Shown here in pieces: positions 38,138 through 45,138 of a stretch of 64,000 bases of DNA; within the stretch, counting starts at the first letter, position 1, and every line of letters begins with the position of its first letter. The stretch is from NCBI RefSeq assembly GCF_012295615.1, contig NZ_CP051183.1:186001-250000 (forward strand), in the 5' to 3' direction. The notes below the pieces were generated by a model. The model saw nothing but the letters and a program-made list of their open reading frames with translations. It made no database searches and had not been told where the DNA came from. Source of the stretch: Bermanella marisrubri. Its GTDB lineage: Bacteria > Pseudomonadota > Gammaproteobacteria > Pseudomonadales > Oceanobacteraceae. The position numbers and the translations under genes were made by a program.

Positions 38138-39589
38138 GTGAACAGTAACACTCTTTTGGCAGGTCTATTGTTGGTCGGTGCCATAATTTTTATTTTCGAA
38201 GAAGAATTGACGGCAATTAAAGAGAAGTCTCAACAGAATTTTCACGAGGTTCCTGAGGATGCCGCTAAACTAGAAAACAGTGACAGTGACGTTACCGTAC
38301 GTACTGATATTGTTCGTAAGTTTGAGTCTGAAGGAAAGTATGGTCTGGTTGATTCTTCTGGCATCGTTATTGTGTCTCCAAAATACGAGAAAATAACACA
38401 GTTTTACGAAGGAGAACTCGCAATAGTAACCTATAATTACGAAGAAAACGGTGTTACTAAGCAACGGCAAGGCCTTGTAAACAAGAAAGGTGAAGAAGTA
38501 GTCACTCCAAATAAGTTTAACATCAAATACATACCGGAAATTAAACTATTTAAGATTAGTCACCATCATTACCGAGAGAACAAGCAGCTTACGAGTCTAT
38601 ATTCAATTGATGAGGGATTACTTGATGATGCTGTTTTCCAGAAAATTGAGAAATTCAATGATGGTTTTGCGGTTGTCTATGAGAATGGAAAATATGGCTT
38701 AATAGATAGTAAGGGAAAAATAATACTACCAACGGTATACAAGCGTGTATTTGAACCATCGGATGGCTTAATCACAGCGTGGACAGAGGATGAAACGCTA
38801 TTCTTCAATCTTGACGGAAGTATAGCGATTCCAGCCATGGCTCATCTGGCAATGCCATTCAAACATGGTGTTTCTGTTGCTCGAAGTAAATGGAGCAGTA
38901 GCTCTAGAAGTTATAATGCTCTTATGGACAAGACCGGAAAACTACTGACAGATTATATTTTTAACAAAGTAGAGTTTTTTCAACATAGCGAGGATTCTCC
39001 AGTACTTGCGTTTACAAGTGTAAAAAGAGAGGTCCATACAGGAGTGATAGACCTTAAGGGGAATTGGGTTATAGAGCCACAATTTAGAGATATTGAATTA
39101 GATCGAGATGGGTTTTACAAGGTCACACATTTCTTTTTCTTAAAAGATGAGGACCGTATGACGAAAAGATTCAAATATATAGCCGATCAAGAAGGGAAGC
39201 TCTACGCGGAAATTGGTGTTAAAAACCCGAGTGAAGAAAAACCAGAAGCGATTGGTTTGATTGGCATTATTGATAGCAGTCGAAATATTATTGCTGAGCC
39301 TATTTACGATGATGTTAGGCCTTTCTCTCACGACTTGATAACGATTAAAAAGAATGGGAGATGGGGTGTTGTAAATAATCGAAACGAAGTAGTTGTTGAG
39401 CCAATTTTTGATAGGCTCGAAATTCCATTTAATGATTTAGCGTTTGTTTTAAAGGGGAAACATTGGGGAGTGTACGATTTTAAGAAAGCTAGATTAGTAA
39501 CAGAGGCTAAATATGAAGAAATTAAGCCAGTTTCTAGTAAAGTGATGAAAGGGAAAGTAGGTGGGAAATGGGAATCTATCTCTTTGTAA
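38138..39589 (+). CDS. WG-repeat protein with N-terminal membrane anchor
   Basis: 483 residues. The GTG start at 38138 has AGAGG at 38126-38130. A membrane helix (LLAGLLLVGAIIFIF, residues 5-20) is followed by about 440 residues of WG-type repeats such as KYGLVDSSGIVIVSPKYEKI, KYGLIDSKGKIILPTVYKRV, RWGVVNNRNEVVVEPIFDRL and HWGVYDFKKARLVTEAKYEEI. WG repeats are common in exported proteins of no known activity. The gene is bracketed by near-identical terminators and has a coding style more A-rich than pntB, which suggests it was inserted as a unit. Confidence 0.85.
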   Translation: MNSNTLLAGLLLVGAIIFIFEEELTAIKEKSQQNFHEVPEDAAKLENSDSDVTVRTDIVRKFESEGKYGLVDSSGIVIVSPKYEKITQFYEGELAIVTYNYEENGVTKQRQGLVNKKGEEVVTPNKFNIKYIPEIKLFKISHHHYRENKQLTSLYSIDEGLLDDAVFQKIEKFNDGFAVVYENGKYGLIDSKGKIILPTVYKRVFEPSDGLITAWTEDETLFFNLDGSIAIPAMAHLAMPFKHGVSVARSKWSSSSRSYNALMDKTGKLLTDYIFNKVEFFQHSEDSPVLAFTSVKREVHTGVIDLKGNWVIEPQFRDIELDRDGFYKVTHFFFLKDEDRMTKRFKYIADQEGKLYAEIGVKNPSEEKPEAIGLIGIIDSSRNIIAEPIYDDVRPFSHDLITIKKNGRWGVVNNRNEVVVEPIFDRLEIPFNDLAFVLKGKHWGVYDFKKARLVTEAKYEEIKPVSSKVMKGKVGGKWESISL

Positions 39590-39604
39590 TGTAGTAAAAA
39601 TGAA

Positions 39605-39641
39605 AAAGCCCGCCGATGAAAATCAGCGGGCTTTTTTTATG
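39605..39641. terminator. Bidirectional terminator (repeat copy 2)
   Basis: Same 37-base sequence as 38005-38041 with one change (C at 39614), which leaves one stem mismatch. A T-run follows on the plus strand and T-rich sequence follows on the minus strand, so it can end both the WG-repeat transcript and the convergent LplT/PlsC transcript. Confidence 0.92.
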
Positions 39642-39669
39642 CTTAGGAGTATGTGTTCAACGAAAGGTA

Positions 39670-41580
39670 TTAAGCTGGTTTATTAACAGCAGGATTGGTT
39701 TCTTCCAGTTCGCTAACTAAGGCCTGTACTTTATCTTGCAAGTCCACGGCACTTACATTCTCTGGCGCAACTGCATCTCCGGCTTTTAACTGAACCTTTG
39801 ACCAAAAGCGTTTAGGTCGTTTGGTGAGGGCATAGCCGTCTTTATGGCTGAACACGCTGCCCCATAACCCTTCTAAACCCATAGGAATAACCGGCACGGG
39901 TGTTTCTGCAATAATACGTTCAATGCCCGCTTTAAACTCGTTGATCTCCCCAGATTTAGTGAGCTTACCTTCAGGGAATATACAAACCAACTCGCCTTCA
40001 GCCAGTTCTTCTTTAATACGTTTGAAGGCCGTTTCATAAACATCAGCATCAGCTTTGGGTGAACAGATAGGAATGGTCTTTGCCCATTTAAAAAAGGTTT
40101 TCAAGCCTTTCATCTCAGAAATACTACGATCCATCACGAAACGAATTGGTCGGTGATGACAGCCTGCAATAATAAGCGCATCCACATAGCTAACATGGTT
40201 GCATACCAATACTGCAGGACCATCATCAGGAATCTTATCTAAGTCATGGTCTTTAACGCGATACATAGTATGAGTCAAAATCCAGATAAAGAAGCGTAAG
40301 ACAAATTCGGGTACTTGCATATAAACATACGCAGCAACAAAAATATTAATGACACCCAGAATCAAAAAATACTCGGGTAGAGATACATTGAGCACGGTCA
40401 ATAACAAAATACTAATAGCAGCACTGGCCACCATAAATAGCGAGTTCATTACATTGTTCGCAGCTATTACTTGAGCACGGCTTTTTTCGTCACTGCGGTT
40501 TTGAATTAATGCCTGAAGTGGTACCACGAAGATACCACCAAAAGCACTGACCATGGCAATGTCAAACATCAGGCGCCAGTTAGCTTCTTCTTGAATGAAC
40601 ATCATGGCGGTCATGTCTGTTAAAACATGGATATGCTGGCTAGCAAAATACATATCGATACCAAATATACTCATACCAATAGAGCCGATAGGGACAATGC
40701 CTAATTCGATTTTATGGCCAGATAAACGCTCACAAATTAAAGAACCTGCCGCTACACCTAACGAAAACAAAGTCAGTAGAAGCGTAACGATTTGCGTATT
40801 ACCACCTAGATAGTCTCGCGCGAAATTTGGAAATTGCGTTAGGTAACTTGCCCCTAAAAACCAGAACCAGCTGATGGCTAAAATCGATAGAAAGACAGAA
40901 CGCTTTTGCTTAGCTTGTCTTAACGTGTTTTTTAACTCACTGAATGGATTCCAATTCATTACCAAGTTTGCATCATTGGCAGGCGCCTCTGGAATAGCTC
41001 GGCTGCTTAAGTAGCCAGTGACAGCAAAGAAAATAACACCCGCGGCAATCCAATACTTAGCGGCCTCTAGGTCAAACATGAGACCCGCGGTAATGGTCCC
41101 AGCAAGAATGGCTAAGAAGGTGCCCATCTCAACCAGTGCGTTACCACCCACTAATTCTTCTTCTTTTAATTGTTGTGGTAACAGCGCAAATTTTACGGGA
41201 CCAAAAAATGCCGATTGAGTCCCCATTAAAAACAATAAGCTGAGCAGTAATATGACGCTATCTAAAAACAGTGCGATGGCGGCAACGCCCATAATGAATA
41301 CTTCGAGCAACTTGATCCAACGGATTAATTGAGACTTCTCTCGACTATCCGCGATTTGACCCGCAATAGGTGAGAATAAAAAGAAAGGCAGAATAAAAAG
41401 GCCCGCCGCGAGGTTTGTATATAAGGCAGCATCTTCTTGGGCGGCCAAGCCACCAAAGGTAATGAATAACAGTAATGCGTTTTTGAATAAGTTGTCGTTG
41501 AACGCACCTAGTGCTTGTGTGACAAAGTAGGGTAAAAATCGTCGGTGCTTTAATAAACTGAACTGTCCTTGCTGTGACAT
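39670..41580 (-). CDS. Lysophospholipid transporter / acyltransferase fusion (LplT-PlsC)
   Basis: 636 residues. The start at 41580 (MSQQGQFSLLKHRRF) has AAGGAG 7 bases upstream; an earlier ATG would overlap the upstream tetR-type gene. The N-terminal about 410 residues form an MFS transporter (FLPYFVTQALGAFNDNLFKNAL is the LplT signature, then PFFLFSPIAGQIADSREKSQL). The C-terminal about 200 residues form a PlsC acyltransferase with NHVSYVD and FPEGKLTKSG motifs. The known role is uptake and reacylation of lysophospholipid at the inner membrane. The usual third (acyl-ACP synthetase) domain is absent, leaving a two-domain form. It sits 11 bases after the tetR-type stop. Confidence 0.92.
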   Translation of the reverse strand: MSQQGQFSLLKHRRFLPYFVTQALGAFNDNLFKNALLLFITFGGLAAQEDAALYTNLAAGLFILPFFLFSPIAGQIADSREKSQLIRWIKLLEVFIMGVAAIALFLDSVILLLSLLFLMGTQSAFFGPVKFALLPQQLKEEELVGGNALVEMGTFLAILAGTITAGLMFDLEAAKYWIAAGVIFFAVTGYLSSRAIPEAPANDANLVMNWNPFSELKNTLRQAKQKRSVFLSILAISWFWFLGASYLTQFPNFARDYLGGNTQIVTLLLTLFSLGVAAGSLICERLSGHKIELGIVPIGSIGMSIFGIDMYFASQHIHVLTDMTAMMFIQEEANWRLMFDIAMVSAFGGIFVVPLQALIQNRSDEKSRAQVIAANNVMNSLFMVASAAISILLLTVLNVSLPEYFLILGVINIFVAAYVYMQVPEFVLRFFIWILTHTMYRVKDHDLDKIPDDGPAVLVCNHVSYVDALIIAGCHHRPIRFVMDRSISEMKGLKTFFKWAKTIPICSPKADADVYETAFKRIKEELAEGELVCIFPEGKLTKSGEINEFKAGIERIIAETPVPVIPMGLEGLWGSVFSHKDGYALTKRPKRFWSKVQLKAGDAVAPENVSAVDLQDKVQALVSELEETNPAVNKPA

Positions 41581-41591
41581 GACGTATCTCC

Positions 41592-42191
41592 TTATGAATT
41601 TTTCCAAGAACCGAGGTAATGGGTTAATAGTGAATCAATCATACTTTGACCATTGATGCTGTCTTTGGCAAACAACTTATCATCGGTGGCCAATGTGCAA
41701 ATACCATGAACCGCCGCCCAAATCACGCGGGATACTTGATGGCGATCGGCAGAATCAGAGTTAGGTTTAATGGATTCAAGGCAGTTTTCGATAACATCAA
41801 ACAATCGGTCGATGCGGCTCATTTGCCATTGAGGTATCTCATCATCTTCGATGTGATGCTCGAATAGAATCTGCCACTGAAAAGGATGCTGCTGCGCGAA
41901 ATCGAAATAGCTATGAGCAAATCCTTGCAGTCGCTTTTCGGGATCATTTATCTTGGTCATCACCTCGCCAATCTGGTCCGCAATGATATCCAGCGTCTTG
42001 GCATTCGCCGCTAGAATCAACTTATCGTAACTACCAAATAGGTTAATCAACGTACCAGGCGAATACCCCACCATTTTGGCTAACTTACGCAAACTCAGCT
42101 GGTCCGCGGATTCGGACTGTAGAAACTCTAATACTTGCTTTAGCACCAGTTCCGATAGCTCTTCAGGGCTATGGTCTTTTCTTCTTGCCAT
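41592..42191 (-). CDS. TetR/AcrR family regulator
   Basis: 199 residues from the ATG at 42191 (MARRKDHSPEELSELVLKQ); a start three codons earlier would lie inside an operator copy. N-terminal HTH: LRKLAKMVGYSPGTLINLFGSYDKLI. The C-terminal domain (DRHQVSRVIWAAVHGICTLA) is of the family with a WHG motif (here AAVHG). It is cotranscribed with the LplT-PlsC fusion and divergent from the VIT-VWA gene. Four similar palindromes between the divergent genes are probable binding sites, so it likely controls both directions and itself, perhaps in response to a fatty acyl ligand (inferred from the lipid enzyme). Confidence 0.88.
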   Translation of the reverse strand: MARRKDHSPEELSELVLKQVLEFLQSESADQLSLRKLAKMVGYSPGTLINLFGSYDKLILAANAKTLDIIADQIGEVMTKINDPEKRLQGFAHSYFDFAQQHPFQWQILFEHHIEDDEIPQWQMSRIDRLFDVIENCLESIKPNSDSADRHQVSRVIWAAVHGICTLATDDKLFAKDSINGQSMIDSLLTHYLGSWKNS

Positions 42192-42192
42192 T

Positions 42193-42318
42193 TTGAACAC
42201 CGTTAAAAATTCTTGACTTGAGCGAATTTGGCTCTATCATTCTGAACGCTGTTCACAATAATACCTTTATTTTGAACACTGTCCAATATTTTTTAGCTTT
42301 ATTTTGAACGGTGTTCAA
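42193..42318. promoter_or_regulatory. Cluster of four TetR-type operators
   Basis: Four copies of TTGAAC-N3-GTTCAA-like dyads: 42193-42207 (right arm degenerate), 42243-42255 (TGAACGCTGTTCA), 42272-42286 (TTGAACACTGTCCAA) and 42304-42318 (TTGAACGGTGTTCAA, perfect arms). Centres are at about 42200, 42249, 42279 and 42311. The first touches the start codon of the tetR-type gene and the last is 33 bases before the VIT-VWA start. Confidence 0.82.
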
Positions 42319-42350
42319 TTTAGGCGCCAACCACCCACAAGGAGAAAGAA

Positions 42351-44546
42351 ATGGGATCATTACGCCAACTCAAACAATGGATAAAAACCACAGCGGTTAT
42401 GGCCACGGGCATTGCTGCCAGCTGCTTATCCACGATCACCCATGGCGCGGGGCTACTCGTGCCTACGGGCTCGAGTAGCTCCCTAGAGATGGTAAGCCAT
42501 GATGTCGACGTGAAACTCCAAGACGGCATTGCCATGACCACCGTTGAGCAAGTATTCGCAAACCCAGGTCAATCCGTAGAAGACGCACACTATCGGTTTC
42601 CGCTGCCGGATGAAGCGGCGATTGGTCAATTCACTTACTGGATAGCAGGTCAGCCTATTCACGGCGAAGTTGTTGAAAAACAGAAAGCACAGCAAATCTA
42701 TCAGCAAGAGCAACAGCAAGGCCGCAAGGTGGCCATGTCAGAGCAGCAAGGATATAAGCACTTCGATATTCGTGTTGCCAATCTAATGCCTGGCGAGGAC
42801 GTGCGAGTGAAGCTGGTCTACTTACAAAAAATACAGATTGATCATGGCATCGGGCGCTATGTCTATCCACTTGAAGATGGCGGTACCGATGAAGAACAAA
42901 AAGCGTTTTGGACCATGCAAAGCCAAGTGAAAAAACGTTTTAGCTTTAATGCAAAGTTGAGATCGGGTTATCCGGTGGATGCTGTACGTGTGCCAAACCA
43001 AGCCAATGCAAATATTCAGCAACTGTCTTCTCAGGAATGGACCGTCTCCATCACGGAAGGTGGTTCTTCGCTAGCTCTTTCCACAACAACGCCCTCTACA
43101 AAAACGACTTTAGAAACTTTGAAAGCAGATGGCGAACCTCAAGGACAGATTTCGCAGTATGAAATGCAGCAGTATCAACAAGCGCAGCAAGAAGCGGCTG
43201 AGCAAGTTGCAGTACAAAATTCAGTAGCTCGTTCGAGCAATGTTTATCAATTGAATAACGACCTTGTCTTTTATTGGCGCTTACAGCCGGGGACACCCGG
43301 AGGGCTAGATGTCTTGGCCTATAAAGAATCAGCCAATAAAACTGGAACCTTGATGATGACGTTGACACCAGGGGATGACTTGCAACCTATCCAGCGCGGT
43401 ACCGATTGGACACTGTTATTGGATATCAGTGGTTCAATGCAAGGCAAATTTCAAACTTTGATCGAAGGTGTAAAGAAAGGTCTCAAACGCTTCAATCCGC
43501 AAGATCGCGTACGAGTGGTATTGTTTAATGATTATGCAAGCAACTTAACTGGCGGTTTCTTGCCTGCAACGCAGAAAAATATTGCAGAGATCATTCGCAA
43601 GCTGGATTTAGTACTCCCTAATGGTGGGACCCACTTAATGGATGGTGTGCGTTTTGCGCTGAGTGGTTTGGATGCAGACCGAACGTCGGCCATTTGGTTG
43701 GTCACTGATGGTGTCACCAATGTCGGTGAAACCAAGCAACGTAAATTCGTCGATTTACTTAAGCAAAAAGATATTCGCGTGTTTACCTTCATTATGGGTA
43801 ATGGAGCGAACCGTCCACTCTTGAAAGCCATCACCAAAGCCAGCAATGGTTTTGCCATCAATGTTTCGAATAGCGATGACATCATTGGTCAGTTAGAAAA
43901 AGCTGCAAGTAAAGTGACACACGAAGCACTGCGCGATATTAAAGTTCGTTTCAAAGGTTTAAATGTTAAAGACGTTGAACCAACAGAGATTACGAGTCTA
44001 TACCGTGGTGCTCAGCTACAATTGTTTGCTCATTATTGGCAAGCGGGCAAGGGCATAATTGAAGTCACAGCAAAACGAAACGGCACGCCGGTTCGCTATG
44101 AAGTCCCGTTTACTTTGCCAGAAGTGGATACCGAATACCCTGAGTTAGAGCGCATGTGGGCGTTTTCTCAAATACAAAGATTATTAAGTGAGCAAGAAGA
44201 CTTTGGCGAGAGTGCTGATCGAAAAGATGCGGTCTTATCTTTGGCTAAAGAATATGGTTTGGTAACGCCGTATACCAATATGCTGGTATTAGAAGAGCAA
44301 CAGTTTAAAGCTTATAACATTAAACGCAGCAATAGCACTCGCATTCAAAAAGAAGAGCAAGCCCGAACACAGCGTCAGCAAAAACCGATTCAGCAACGTA
44401 ATCAAGCTCAGAATCACCAACAGCTATCTCAACCACGCTCTACTTTAGGTGGAAGTAGCGGAGGTGGCTCAATGGATTTCTTGCTGATCGCATTGGTGGT
44501 GGTTGTGCTCTATGGCCGCCGGAAAATGTCAAAGTTGATGAGTTAG
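42351..44546 (+). CDS. VIT and VWA domain surface protein with GlyGly-CTERM-like tail
   Basis: 731 residues; strong AAGGAG ribosome binding site. A signal peptide is followed by a VIT domain (about 45-170: VEQVFANPGQSVEDAHYRFPLP, YKHFDIRVANLMPGEDVRV) and a VWA domain with MIDAS DISGSMQGK from Asp358 and the later LVTDGVTN. A glutamine-rich region precedes a tail made of a Gly/Ser segment (GGSSGGGS), a hydrophobic helix and basic residues (GRRK). That architecture fits rhombosortase-processed GlyGly-CTERM proteins rather than LPxTG sortase targets, though VIT-VWA proteins of marine proteobacteria are often sortase substrates. No sortase is adjacent. Divergent from tetR and under its probable operators. 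Confidence 0.85.
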   Translation: MGSLRQLKQWIKTTAVMATGIAASCLSTITHGAGLLVPTGSSSSLEMVSHDVDVKLQDGIAMTTVEQVFANPGQSVEDAHYRFPLPDEAAIGQFTYWIAGQPIHGEVVEKQKAQQIYQQEQQQGRKVAMSEQQGYKHFDIRVANLMPGEDVRVKLVYLQKIQIDHGIGRYVYPLEDGGTDEEQKAFWTMQSQVKKRFSFNAKLRSGYPVDAVRVPNQANANIQQLSSQEWTVSITEGGSSLALSTTTPSTKTTLETLKADGEPQGQISQYEMQQYQQAQQEAAEQVAVQNSVARSSNVYQLNNDLVFYWRLQPGTPGGLDVLAYKESANKTGTLMMTLTPGDDLQPIQRGTDWTLLLDISGSMQGKFQTLIEGVKKGLKRFNPQDRVRVVLFNDYASNLTGGFLPATQKNIAEIIRKLDLVLPNGGTHLMDGVRFALSGLDADRTSAIWLVTDGVTNVGETKQRKFVDLLKQKDIRVFTFIMGNGANRPLLKAITKASNGFAINVSNSDDIIGQLEKAASKVTHEALRDIKVRFKGLNVKDVEPTEITSLYRGAQLQLFAHYWQAGKGIIEVTAKRNGTPVRYEVPFTLPEVDTEYPELERMWAFSQIQRLLSEQEDFGESADRKDAVLSLAKEYGLVTPYTNMLVLEEQQFKAYNIKRSNSTRIQKEEQARTQRQQKPIQQRNQAQNHQQLSQPRSTLGGSSGGGSMDFLLIALVVVVLYGRRKMSKLMS

Positions 44547-44581
44547 CCCTACTAATGGGTCTGCCTTAGTCAGGAAACTAA

Positions 44582-44625
44582 AATGCTGCTACCATTCGCT
44601 AATCAAAAAAGAAGGTAGCAGCATT
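44582..44625 (+). promoter_or_regulatory. 12-bp hairpin abutting the DUF3127 start codon
   Basis: Perfect arms AATGCTGCTACC (44582-44593) and GGTAGCAGCATT (44614-44625) around a 20-base loop. The right arm ends at the base before the ATG at 44626, and the AGAAGG ribosome binding sequence (44610-44615) has its final GG inside the stem. In RNA this would hinder ribosome access. As DNA it could be an operator. Confidence 0.7.
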
Positions 44626-45006
44626 ATGTCTAAAAGCTTCGACGCTCAAGGCGTCATTCACTCAATCGACGATACCAAAGAATACGGACAAAACGGCTTT
44701 ACCAAACGTGAGTTCGTGATTCAACTAAGCGGTGAAGGGGAAAACCCAGCGTATCCCAACCATGTAGCGTTTGAACTGATAAAAGATAAGTGTTCCATTA
44801 TGGATCAATATCAAGTGGGCGATGAAGTCATTGTCCATTTCAACTTGTCAGGCCGTCTGTGGAACGCACCGGGCAAACCAGAAAAATGCTTTACGAGCTT
44901 GCAAGCGTGGCGCGTTGAAAATGCGGGAGCCCAGCAGCAAACGACACCCATGCCAGATGCCCCGCCATTCCCTGGTCAAGGATTTGATGACGATGTGCCT
45001 TTTTAG
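44626..45006 (+). CDS. DUF3127 OB-like protein with SSB-type acidic C-terminal tip
   Basis: 126 residues. Residues 1-95 (FDAQGVIHSIDDTKEYGQNGFTKREFVIQ, FELIKDKC, VGDEVIVHFNLSGRLW, CFTSLQAWRVE) match the DUF3127 family, a small beta-rich OB-like domain. The tail is Gln/Pro-rich and ends FDDDVPF, closely like the DDDIPF tip by which SSB recruits replication and repair proteins. A nucleic-acid-binding role is therefore reasonable but unproven. The gene is framed by hairpins at its start (44582-44625) and over its stop codon (44992-45013). Confidence 0.85.
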   Translation: MSKSFDAQGVIHSIDDTKEYGQNGFTKREFVIQLSGEGENPAYPNHVAFELIKDKCSIMDQYQVGDEVIVHFNLSGRLWNAPGKPEKCFTSLQAWRVENAGAQQQTTPMPDAPPFPGQGFDDDVPF

Positions 45007-45013
45007 GCACATC
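44992..45013 (+). repeat. Hairpin spanning the DUF3127 stop codon
   Basis: Perfect 8-bp arms GATGTGCC (44992-44999) and GGCACATC (45006-45013) with loop TTTTTA; the TAG stop (45004-45006) lies across loop and right arm. No U-run follows, so it is at best a weak terminator; it may protect the transcript's 3' end. Confidence 0.55.
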
Positions 45014-45138
45014 TCAAGCGATATAAGGATATCGAATACCCTGCGTATCCAATTGTTCTACAAATCATGTAAAATGCCGCACGAATTCTCTTAATTCATC
45101 CTTTGTAGATGAAAACCCTCAATGGATTGGGTGCGGTA

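Noticed and set aside
38138-39589. Treating the two repeats flanking the WG gene as IS ends or att sites
   Set aside because: They are direct repeats that form complete terminators, with no transposase or integrase between them.
39670-41580. LplT-PlsC fusion as a novel protein
   Set aside because: Transporter-acyltransferase fusions of this kind are already known; the two-domain form is not unusual enough to report.
42351-44546. Calling the VIT-VWA protein a classical marine sortase target
   Set aside because: There is no LPxTG-like motif before the C-terminal helix and no sortase gene next to it; the tail is Gly-rich.
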